A stretch of 64,000 bases of DNA, taken from positions 1 to 64,000 of the forward strand of contig VJWM01000327.1 of assembly GCA_010909165.1 (NCBI GenBank), written 5' to 3'. The position numbers and the translations under genes are program-made. Of the stretch, positions 55,506-64,000 are shown in pieces. Below the pieces are notes generated by a model. That model was given only the letters and a program-made list of their open reading frames with translations. It had not been told where the DNA came from and did not search any database. Positions within the stretch are counted from its first letter, which is position 1, and the number at the start of each line of letters is the position of its first letter. The DNA is from Anthoceros angustus. Its lineage: Eukaryota > Streptophyta > Anthocerotopsida > Anthocerotales > Anthocerotaceae.

Positions 55506-55767
55506 CTTGCGTTGTTTTCATCGTCACACTCAACACATGTCTCATTTGCTGGTGACAGACACTCCTCTTCTTTGTGCTACAAGACCGGATCCGCCCTCCA
55601 AACACGTCCCTCCTACTGCATCGGCCTTGTCCCCTATTCGCCCAAGACCCTGCCCTACATCGCCTTCTCTAATGTCACATCACAGTCTAGTTACGCATCA
55701 AATAAAATTTTGAGGTAGGAAATACAGCATGGAATGGGTCTTGGCCTCACCTTGCAGCTATACATGT
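55506..55767. repeat. Satellite S, left segment
   Basis: The end of this segment ('gttacgcatca', 'catggaatgggtcttgg', 'ttgcagctatacatgtaca') matches the satellite units that resume at 61842. Element F is inserted in this array. Confidence 0.65.
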
Positions 55768-55772
55768 ACATG
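55768..55772. repeat. Target-site duplication of element F, left copy (acatg)
   Basis: Exact 5-bp match to 61837-61841 at the other side of element F. Confidence 0.85.
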
Positions 55773-55921
55773 TGTTAAATATGAAAGGGTGCGGCTAGTT
55801 AGGGTTGATCATATGAACCGTTATAGAGTTGCATATATAGTGAGACCATATGTATTTGTAAAACACACATTTTTGTTTAATCTTTTTACAAAGTCTGCTT
55901 TTCGCCTCGCAGAAAATAACA
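55773..55921 (+). repeat. Element F 5' LTR
   Basis: Starts TGTTAAATATGAAAGG and ends in AACA. It differs from 61690-61836 at about ten positions, mainly single-base indels. A 'tgcatatatagtg' TATA-like stretch lies near the middle. Confidence 0.88.
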
Positions 55922-55936
55922 TGGTATGAGCACAGC
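55922..55936 (+). other. Element F primer-binding site (altered)
   Basis: TGGTATGAGCACAGC is the usual TGGTATCAGAGC site with a two-base loss (CA). Confidence 0.75.
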
Positions 55937-55956
55937 CCGATTCTATCTCCCGAATG

Positions 55957-57760
55957 ATGCCGAGTCGCTGAAGCCCGCGAGGTGGTATAGAAGAGGCAAC
56001 AGACTCGCCGTGGAGGAATTTCTCCACCAGCAGATGGCACCCCTAGAAACTATTCTAGACCTCTAGGAATGTAATTACCCCTACATCCGGGTCAAGGATT
56101 TTGGCCGACAGCACTCGTGGACCGTGACGAAGATCACGCCCAATCACCCCAACAGAATCACATGGTGGCTGATAACCATGTAGAAAGATGCGCCAAGAGG
56201 GTCGAACCCCGATTTGTTCATCACCGATCAACAAACCTCACGCGCCTCCCGCCCGTAACTACCATGCAATTGTCCCGCACCCAAAGGATATGGAAATCAA
56301 GACGCCAGCCATACTATTAGCAAGCGCCACTAGGTAGAGATCCTTATCCGGGCGTCGTCGAATCAGAAGAAATAAAGACCGTAGTCGATCACCTTGATAA
56401 CTCCGTCAGACGAGCAATCATAGCGACAAAGAAGCTCAATCAAATCAGATCAATGAAGTGGTTGATCTCATGAAAAAGATTGAGCTTGGGCGCCAACAGG
56501 AGAGAGAAACTGCCAATCTCCCGGTGATTGCATCTTCGACCTTTCCGCCGCAGATCGGCAGAGCGCCGAGCGCCCGACAGAGTCAAATCACCAATCTTGA
56601 TGAAGCGTCACTGCATCCTCCATGTCACTCGAGCAAATATCACGTTGTAAAGGCCGATCCCTTTCGCATCTCGTGACCTCGTGATCCAGACCCAACGGCC
56701 GCATCCTTCACACAACTGGATACGCGACGGGTTTAGTTAGAAGTCCCGCAAGGAAAGTCAATCAAGACGTAACATTGTAATTAATGTTTTCTCCACGAGT
56801 CATAACTTAAGGAAGGTCACATTACGCATGTACCTTAGCTCTATAGATCAACCGACAAACAGCTTGGTCGTCCCTCAACTTACAAACCGGGCAGATATAC
56901 CACCTCGCCTATGGCTTCGCTCGATAGCCTCTATATCTTGTGACCATCCTTTACCTCCGAACTCAAAGAAAAGGATCGTTCAATGGAACAAGATACCAAG
57001 TCCGAAAGTCTGAATGAAGTCCACTGTTGCGCTGAGGTGTCTCGAGCGAGTCGATGCTACACTTAAGAAACCCCGACTCACCTCGCCCCTCCTTCGCTTA
57101 ATGACATCCAAAAGTGGGACCAATCAATTCAATAGCACTTGCTCTACTTATTGGAGGCTCGATGTCGACCTCGTACCGATGTCGTATCTCACCGTGCTTC
57201 GGAGATTTGGAATCAACTTGCCCACATGGGTGTAATATTCACCTATGTGCGCCAGCAGAATTCTATGGGTCTGATGAGGGAGGGAGACAAAGTGGCATCT
57301 CATGTCACCAAGTTCCGCCACCGAGAGCTCAAATAGTTGCCCTTTATTGCAAGATGGACGAGAAGTCATTGCTCAACTATTGAGCACCTCCTCCTCCTAC
57401 CAAAATTTTATCTCCACACAAATGGACCCATACGAGTTGCTACTGCGCATCCTCTTGCAACCTGTCACCATTAAGCTTGAAGAGTTATTGGTGCCCTTTT
57501 CGTGAAGAGCAAGGACGCTTATTAGCCACGTGGATCTAGAAACAAACCGACAAGGTACTTACCGCTCGGTTTAAGAAATCAAGGTAGGACACCGTGGTCG
57601 GGTCGATGGTGCCCCATCTTTCTCAGGCCAAGCCAGTGAAATCAGAATCGTGTGGTGTCATTGGACATTGGGCACGTGAGTGCCGAAGAAGAAAGGTGAG
57701 CCACAACGCACCACAATCCACAAGACCGTGAAGATGTTGTTGTCAAAGAGAAAGGAGAAA
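55957..57760 (+). pseudogene. Element F gag relic
   Basis: From an ATG at 55957 ('ATGCCGAG' as in element C) broken frames give 'EEFLHQQMAPLETILDL' and 'YPYIRVKDFG', a Glu/Gln-rich helical part near 56460, and 57139-57330 with 'YLLEARCRPRTDVVSHRASE' and 'NQLAHMGVIF', corresponding to the helical gag core. A 'GHVSAEE' piece near 57670 may be the remains of the zinc knuckle. No long intact frame. Confidence 0.65.
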
Positions 57761-58960
57761 ACTCTAAGGCTGTTGAAGATCCTCACTGTCAGAGGACAAC
57801 TTCATCACACGCCGTGATGATTGGTTCTTGGACTGTGAGCCACCGCTCATATCTCGCAACAACAAGAATTTATTTTCTAGTTTAACAATTTGTAGAATGG
57901 ATAAAGTCCCGCTTGGTGATGAAAGGAGTGACACTAGCCTTAAAGTTGAAGGACATGGGCAATGTACCTTCATTCTCGACGACAACACAACTTTGAAGAT
58001 CGATGGAGTTCTATTTGTGAATGGCCAAGAATCTTCTGTCAATGAGCAAGATCATCGAACGTATGAGATACGTGTCCGATGATGCCTGCTTTACGGGGGA
58101 AGAATTCCGGCGCATGTGCATTTAGAGGTATCCTCGACCATGACTTGTACAAAGAACCGAGGTGTTCTCCTCATCCCGTAAGTCATTCTTCGTTCGTCCA
58201 ATCAAAGTCGACCCGCTTAGCATCTCTGGCACACACTAGGACACACGCTAATGTATAAACTTATTGACATGTCACGCAGGTTGCCACAGAGAACCCCTAC
58301 CGCTTGTTTTAGGATCTTCCCATCCGTGAGTCGTGCATCCTGCCAAATGTAAAGAGCTACCATTCCCCAAAGCGCATGGCAAAGATCGCCCTTGCACTTG
58401 CATGCTGATATCTTTGGAAAGATCCACGAGCCATCTCTAGGTGGAGCAATCACTATCGACTCACCTGCATTTTAGTCGGTACTCTGGACCTTTCCCATGC
58501 ACAAAAGCGATCTCATGCACTTTAAGCGGTGGCTCCCACTTGCACAAAGACAACTTGCCTACTTAAAGTCCTACGGTGATAATGGGACGAATTTGTCAAC
58601 AATGCCTTTGATGATTACCTTCAAGAAGGGCATTCAAAGACAACTTATTGTTCCATACACTCAAAGAATGTAATCTGAGTTGCCGAACGAAAAATCACGC
58701 TACTTGGAATGACCAGAGTATGCTCGCATGCCAACTTACCTCAAGAGTATTGGGCTGAGGTCAGGTGTATATACACTTATCAGATACTTACCACCTACAC
58801 CGGACAAACTCCTTATGAGGTTTTCCGCATCGAAGCCTAGTTGCTCCACCTCCGAGTATTTGGATCCAAGGCCTTCGCCATATTCCCAAAAACGCAAGAA
58901 GTTAGGACCGAGCTCAACGCCTACTTTTGTGGGTAGAACATGTGTGAAAGCATAAACTCT
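57760..58960 (+). pseudogene. Element F protease and integrase relic
   Basis: 57828-58082 is an open 84-codon piece with the damaged protease start and 'LKVEGHGQCTFILDDNTTLK', typical of the region after the Copia aspartic protease site. The active-site DSGA is lost. Integrase pieces follow: 'NNAFDDYLQ' and 'IQRQLIVPYT' near 58600-58660, and the C-terminal 'QKRKKLGPSSTPTFVG' near 58890. The catalytic triad cannot be read in one frame. Confidence 0.65.
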
Positions 58961-60440
58961 ATGACCGACACTCAATCATTAGTACTTGCCCAGTCACCTT
59001 CAGAGAACCTTGCACACACTGACTACCAACCCCACACCCTCTCACCCTTAGAGGGAGTAGATGCAAATGAAAGCCTTGACACTATCACCTTCCCTACAGA
59101 TGACGAAGAAGAACCCTCTAACCTTCCATCCGCAGATGTAGATGACTCTATAGAAGAGGCTCCCCCTGTTGTTGCCCCTCACCCTACAGTAGACCCGGGT
59201 GAACCAACAGATGATCTCACAGCCAATGATGGTTCAAATTCGGCTGATGAGGAGGATATCCCACCGGAGCTTGATGAGGAGGATGTCCCAACGGACCCCG
59301 TTCAGCATTCAGAACTTGATTCCGCTCCTGAACCACCCCTACGACGTTCCACACGCCATAGGCTACCTCCAGACCAGTGGTTAGAACCCCGTTATCAATC
59401 TGTCGATTTTCGAACATCTTCGGCAGTTTTTGGTGCTATACAGAATATCCTCCCTGCCGAGGAACCCCTATCATACAAGGAAGCCCTCCTTGGCCCAGAT
59501 TGCTCCAAGTGGCGTGGCAGGGAGGATGAATACCAATCGCCAAGAACAAGACGCAAATCACGACCTCCCACCGACGCAAAGCCATCTCTTGTAAGTGGGT
59601 TTTAAACTTAAACTCAACTCCAAAGGGAGATTGCCGATACAAAGCCGACCGTGGCAAGAGGATTTACCTGTTGAGGGCCTAGATTACAAGAAACATTCTC
59701 ACCGTTGTTCGAGCACAATCCATAATCACCGCTCAAAGCAGAGTTGAACCTTGACTTACAAATGGACGGTGTCACGGCCTTCCTCTATGGAGACCTGGAT
59801 GAAGATCTCAGATATGAGCACAAGGGTATGAAGATCCCGAACATCCCACCAAAGTGCTCAAATTGCTCAAGTGTATATATGGACTAAAACAAAGTGGCGA
59901 ATTTGGTATATCACTATGCATGTTTACCCGCCAAGATATCCTTTGTCCAAAGCACTGAGACTCTAATGTTTACCGACCGCCAAGGAAGCGTTCATATTAG
60001 CCCTATATGTTGACGATGTCATTCTTGCCACAAACACTCTAATGATGTTAAACATAAGCTAAGTACCAAGTTCGAGATGAAAGACATCGGAGAACTTAAA
60101 TACTGTTTGGGAGTTCAAATCTTAAGGGTACGAGAGGAAGGGCTACTGATAGTTCACCAGCATAAGTACATCAATGATATTCTGCGCAAGTTCAAACTTG
60201 ACGAAGCTAGACCCTCAACTACCCCTTTCGCTATGGGCGTTAAACTTACCAGTCTTCAGTGCCCTCAATCCCAGGAAGAACTTAAGGACATGAAGGATGT
60301 CCCCATGACATGCGCTTTTAATCTTCTTAGCGAACTGGACAAGGCGATATCCGAGATCTGTAAGCACGATCACAATTTCGGAGAATCCAGAAGAGCACAT
60401 TGGTCATTGCCGGATTTTCCGCTATCTCAAAGGAACCCAC
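58960..60440 (+). pseudogene. Element F linker and reverse transcriptase
   Basis: An acidic linker (open frame 58940-59605) ends in 'PLRRSTRHRLPPDQW', followed by 'EEPLSYKEALLGPDCSKW', the N-terminus of Copia reverse transcriptase. Broken frames then show 'CIYGLKQSG' (about 59870), the catalytic 'ILALYVDDVILATNT' (about 59995-60040) and 'MKDIGELKYCLGVQILRVRE' (60077). The linker frame is the longest intact coding piece of this element. Confidence 0.8.
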
Positions 60441-60469
60441 AATTATGGACTCTTCTATCGAAGGACTGG

Positions 60470-60910
60470 ACAGCAAAAACTCACCCTTAGGGGGTTCACT
60501 GATGCCGACTGGGCGTCGGACAATGATTCCAGGAAAAGCCTCTCCACATATTGCTTCATGTTATCTTCTGCTGCTGTGAATTGGTCGTGTAAAAAGCAAT
60601 CTTCCATAGCCCTGTCTTCCACAGAAGCAGAATACAAATCATTGACAGATGCTTCAAAGGAGGCTGAATGGGAAAGGACCTTCCTTCATGACTTGACTGC
60701 ACTCCAGCAGACACCTACCCCTATCATGTGTGATAACATGTCGCCTTAGCCCTTGTCGCTAATCCACGCCACGCACTAAGCACATAGAAATTCAACATCA
60801 CTACATTAGAGATGTAGTGGAGCGTGGAGTCGTGAAGGTGGGTTATGTGCACAGATTCTAACGCCGACGCTAACGAAAGGATTGGCAAAGCATAAACACT
60901 ACCAAAGATC
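60470..60910 (+). pseudogene. Element F RNase H relic
   Basis: 'RGFTDADWASDNDSRKS' starts near 60486, followed by 'NWSCKKQSSIALSSTEAEYK' and 'DASKEAEWERTFLHDL', with the DAD and STEAEY blocks clear. The last part, with the histidine box, is frame-shifted. Confidence 0.8.
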
Positions 60911-61680
60911 TTCGTGGCTAGGCCCGGGTGACTATACCAAGTATTTCGGATAACTTATCTGTTGTGGGTGGGTGGGAACCCGAGGTTCCCTTGGGAATTG
61001 TGTTGTGTTCTCGCCTCCTTGAGGAACACAGAGTCACCGACACTTCACATTTCCTTAGTGAAATGAAAACAAGGGAGATGGACAAACGGAGGATGAAGCT
61101 TACCTTAAGACCTAATCTCCGGCAACGCGATACTTCTCTCATATAGCGGCTTCACATCCCGCTCTTGATCACCCGCTGGTGGGTCCGTCCAAAGATAAGC
61201 TCCAAATTGCTATTCTTTCCATGGTCATCTTTAGCTTATACCAATATTGGGGCCGCATGTATGGAGTAGCGCATCCCTATTGTTGCTCTTGTCTCCCATT
61301 CTCGCCTCCCGACAAAGGACCATGTTTAGTCAGATGGCGTCACATGGGCTACCACTGCTGCAGGGACATGGTGTCCTGGTGATCATGAAATGACAAATGA
61401 ACCTTCTCATGGATTATCCTTCCTCTTTCCTTCTCCTGATACACTTGTGGCACTCGTAGCCTGCCCCCTTCGAGTCCTCATGTTTTCGCGTCTCGCGTGA
61501 GCAAAGGTTTCGAGGATGAAGACGCAAACGAACTTGAGTACGAAATGGTGAAGAGGATGGTCCGGAGGATTCTTATGGCGGCGGAGTTTACGCTAGGCTC
61601 GAGCGTGCCGCACATCGACGGCGTGAAGTCGTGTAACGTATTGTGAGCTGTGAACGCGCTTAACCTAACCTAGCTTACCT
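60911..61680 (+). other. Non-pol 3' segment of element F
   Basis: Between RNase H and the polypurine tract is about 770 bp without Copia similarity. Open pieces on both strands (60928-61146 plus, 61142-60918 minus) have no known domain. Near 61497-61645 the plus strand reads 'FEDEDANELEYEMVKRMVRR' and ends at a stop. Element C has a similarly placed, unrelated-looking segment. It may be captured host DNA. Confidence 0.4.
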
Positions 61681-61689
61681 TTAGAGGAG

Positions 61690-61836
61690 TGTTAAATATG
61701 AAAGGTGCTAGTTAGGGTTGATCATATGAACTGTTATAGAGTTGCATATATAGTGAGACCATATGTATTTGTAAAACACACATTTTTGTTTAATCTCTTT
61801 TACAAAGTCTGTTTTTCGCTCCTCGCAAAATAAACA
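61690..61836 (+). repeat. Element F 3' LTR
   Basis: Matches 55773-55921 over its whole length. It ends in AAACA and is followed by the target duplication acatg (61837-61841). Confidence 0.88.
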
Positions 61837-61841
61837 ACATG
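61837..61841. repeat. Target-site duplication of element F, right copy (acatg)
   Basis: Exact copy of 55768-55772; satellite S resumes directly after it. Confidence 0.85.
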
Positions 61842-62337
61842 AGACCCCACCATTCTTCCATCGCCTTCCCTAACTTCACATCATAGTCTGGTTACGCATC
61901 AGCTGAAAATTTGAGACTGGAAATCACAGCATGGAATGGGTCTTGACCTGACCTTGCAACTACTTGCAGTTGTACATGTACACGAGACACCCCGCCATGC
62001 TACTATCGCCTTGTCTAACATCAAATCACACTAGCTAGTTAATGCTGCCTGAAAATTTGAGAGGAAATCAGATTGGAACAGTCTTGGCCTCGACTTTGCA
62101 ATGCTGCACAAGATCTGGCGGCTGAACACGTGATCCGCCCGCCACCATCCCTTCACCAACGTCACACACTAGTTACGCATCGCCTAAAAATTTGAGACCA
62201 ATCAGATGGAACGGGCCTCCTCCTCTTCCTTTCCCTCTCACCCTCCTCCTCCTTCCCATCTCCCCTCTCTTCCTCCTCTCCCTCCTCCCTCCTCCCTCCC
62301 CTCCTCGTCCTTTCCTCCTCCTCCTCCTTCCCTCTCG

Positions 62338-62591
62338 CCTCCTCCTCCTCCTCCTCCTCCTCCTCCTCCTCCTCCTCCTCCCTCCTCCTCCTCCTCCTCC
62401 TCCTCCTCCTCCTCCTCCTCCTCCTCCTCCTCCTCCTCCTCCTCCTCCTCCTCCTCCTCCTCCCTCCTCCTCCTCCTCCTCCTCCTCCCTCCTCCTCCTC
62501 CTCCTCCCTCCTCCTCCTCCTCCTCCTCCTCCTCCTCCTCCTCCCTCCTCCTCCTCCTCCTCCTCCTCCTCCTCCTCCTCCTCCTCCTCCT
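62338..62591. repeat. (CCT)n microsatellite, tract 1
   Basis: About 250 bp of CCT/CTC repeats with a few CCCT interruptions. All ORFs across it are low-complexity artefacts. Confidence 0.95.
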
Positions 62592-63005
62592 CTACCTCGC
62601 ATCCTCTCTCCCCTTTTCCTCCTTGCCTATCGCCTTGTCTAACATCAAATCACACTAGCTAGTTACGCAACTGGAAATTTGAGAGGAAATCAGATTGGAA
62701 CAAGTCTTGGCCTCGACCTTGCAATGCTCGCAAGTACAAGATCCGCTTGTAACACGTGATCCCGCCCGCCACCATCCCTTCACCAACGCCGTGTCACACT
62801 AGTTACGCATCGCCCAAAATTTGAGACCGGAAATCACAAGCATGGAACGGGCCTCCTCTCTCCTTCCCTCTCCCCTCCTCCTCCTTCCCATCTCCCCTCC
62901 TCTTCCTCCTCTCCTCCCTCCTCTTGCCTCCTCTTCTTTCCATCTTCCCTCCTCCTCCTTATAATCTCCCCTCCTGCCCTTTCGCCTCCTCCTCCTCCTC
63001 TCCCT

Positions 63006-63053
63006 CTCCTCCTCCTCCTCCTCCTCCTCCTCCTCCTCCTCCTCCTCCTCCTC
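63006..63053. repeat. (CCT)n microsatellite, tract 2
   Basis: About 48 bp of CTC repeats in the shortest higher-order unit. Confidence 0.9.
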
Positions 63054-63440
63054 TACCTCGATCCCTCTCCCCTTTTCCTCCTTGCCTATCGCCTTGTCTA
63101 ACATCAAATCACACTAGCTAGTTACGCACCTGAAAATTTGAGAGGAAATCACAAGATTGGAAGTGTCTTGGCCCGACTTGCAATGCTCGCAGTACAAGAT
63201 GCTGCCTGAACACGTGATCCCGCCCGCCACCATCCCTTCACCAACGTCACACTATTACAGATCACGAAAAATTTGAGATGAAATCACAAAGATGGAACGG
63301 GCCTCCTCCTCTTCCTTTCCCTCTCACCTCCTCCTCCTTCCCATCTCCCCTCTCTTCCTCCCTCCCCCTCCTCTTGCCTCCTCCTCCTTATAATCTCCCC
63401 TCCTCCTTTTCTTCGCCCCCTCCTCCTCCTCCTTCCTCTC

Positions 63441-63705
63441 GCCTCCTCCTCCTCCTCCTCCTCCTCCTCCTCCTCCTCCTCCTCCTCCTCCTCCTCCTCC
63501 TCCTCCTCCTCCTCCTCCTCCTCCTCCTCCTCCTCCTCCTCCTCCTCCTCCTCCTCCTCCTCCTCCTCCTCCTCCTCCTCCTCCTCCTCCTCCTCCTCCT
63601 CCTCCTCCTCCTCCTCCTCCTCCTCCTCCTCCTCCTCCTCCTCTCCTCCTCCTCCTCCTCCTCCTCCTCCTCCTCCTCCTCCTCCTCCTCCTCCTCCTCC
63701 TCCTC
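63441..63705. repeat. (CCT)n microsatellite, tract 3
   Basis: About 265 bp of nearly pure CTC repeats with one two-base slip near 63642. Confidence 0.95.
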
Positions 63706-64000
63706 TACCTCGATCCCTCTCCCCTTTTCCTCCTTGCCTATCGCCTTGTCTAACATCAAATCACACTAGCTAGTTACGCAACAGCTGAAAATTTGAGAGG
63801 AAATCAGATTGGAACAAGTCTTGGCCCTGACCTTGCAATGCTCTGCAAGCAAAGATCGCGCTGTACACGTGATCCCGCCCGCCACCATCCCTTCACCAAC
63901 GCCGTGTCACACTAGTTACGACGAAAAATTTGAGACCGGAAATCACGCATGGAACGGGCCTCCTCTTCCTTTCCCTCTCCCCTCCTCCTCCTTCCCATCT

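Larger units (their letters stand above)
55773..61836 (+). mobile_element. Complete but decayed Ty1/copia retrotransposon F
   Basis: This 6.06-kb plus-strand element has short LTRs of 149 bp (55773-55921) and 147 bp (61690-61836), a primer-binding site at 55922, gag, protease, integrase, linker, reverse transcriptase and RNase H in Copia order, a polypurine tract 'ttagaggag' at 61681-61689, and a perfect acatg duplication. It belongs to the same lineage as element C, with the same gag N-terminal motif and RT text, but coding is broken every 100-300 bp by 1-4 base indels. About 780 bp of non-pol sequence lies between RNase H and the 3' LTR. Confidence 0.9.
61842..64000. repeat. Satellite S array with embedded (CCT)n tracts
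   Basis: Related units of about 130-150 bp share 'tagttacgca', 'aaaatttgaga', 'aaatcac' and 'catggaa(c/t)gggcctcc' or 'tcttggcctcgacc'. From about 62000 they form a higher-order unit: subunit 1 ('tctaacatcaaatcacacta'), subunit 2 ('gtgatcccgcccgccacc') and a (CCT)n tract. The higher-order starts lie near 62009, 62630, 63091 and 63742, so lengths are about 621, 461 and 651 bp, varying mainly with the trinucleotide tract. The array continues past the window end. It has no coding content. Confidence 0.85.

Noticed and set aside
62162-62662. Long poly-Arg/Glu, poly-Pro and poly-Leu/Ser ORFs on both strands
   Set aside because: They are translations of the (CCT)n microsatellite; the same applies to the ORFs in 62799-63121 and 63278-63769.

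Overview
The window looks like repeat-rich nuclear DNA of a land plant, most likely a fern. Two long, intron-free PLS-class pentatricopeptide repeat (PPR) genes have C-terminal E-type motifs with the 'GQSWWT' variant that I associate with fern editing factors. Around them lie degraded Ty1/copia LTR retrotransposons, a LINE, DNA-transposon-like fragments, a GNA-type lectin relic and one spliced plant-type gene. No rRNA, tRNA, CRISPR array or bacterial operon is visible.

Layout. 1-11.8 kb is a nested stack on a plus-strand LINE relic. The LINE (1 to about 985, resuming at 11121) is interrupted by a minus-strand copia remnant B, and B is interrupted by a complete minus-strand copia element A (1495-8054, 5-bp target duplication). 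B's parts lie in a circularly permuted order. 12-19.8 kb is the host-gene core: a 3 x 76-bp tandem repeat, PPR gene 1, a frameshifted GNA-type lectin relic on the minus strand, and PPR gene 2. 19.8-26.7 kb is a second retrotransposon cluster. There, copia element C (21550-25467) sits inside an A-family LTR (D) that has a polypurine tract on its left and a primer-binding site on its right, so D is also a single LTR between two internal regions. 27.1-29.7 kb is a minus-strand six-exon gene of 685 codons in a plant family whose function I do not know.

29.7-44.8 kb is mostly low-information DNA. It holds a decayed trihelix-like relic, a 5.7-kb tract that is strikingly A-rich on the plus strand, a CCTTGGCC-rich block, a TATA/telobox candidate promoter, a tandem duplication and transposon-like ORFs. 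44.4-55.5 kb is an array of a GC-rich unit of about 1.78 kb. A block of about 2.76 kb is duplicated there without any difference I could see, and a 485-bp segment is duplicated on either side of one copy. 55.8-61.8 kb is another complete but decayed copia element, F (perfect 5-bp target duplication). F sits inside a satellite that resumes at 61842 and runs to the window end, carrying long (CCT)n tracts.

Working together: the PPR pair are probably organelle RNA-editing specificity factors that lack their own DYW deaminase. Every other long coding relic is transposon-derived or broken, apart from the six-exon gene. Many repeat copies differ by 1-4 bp indels, so some frameshifts could be assembly errors rather than biology.
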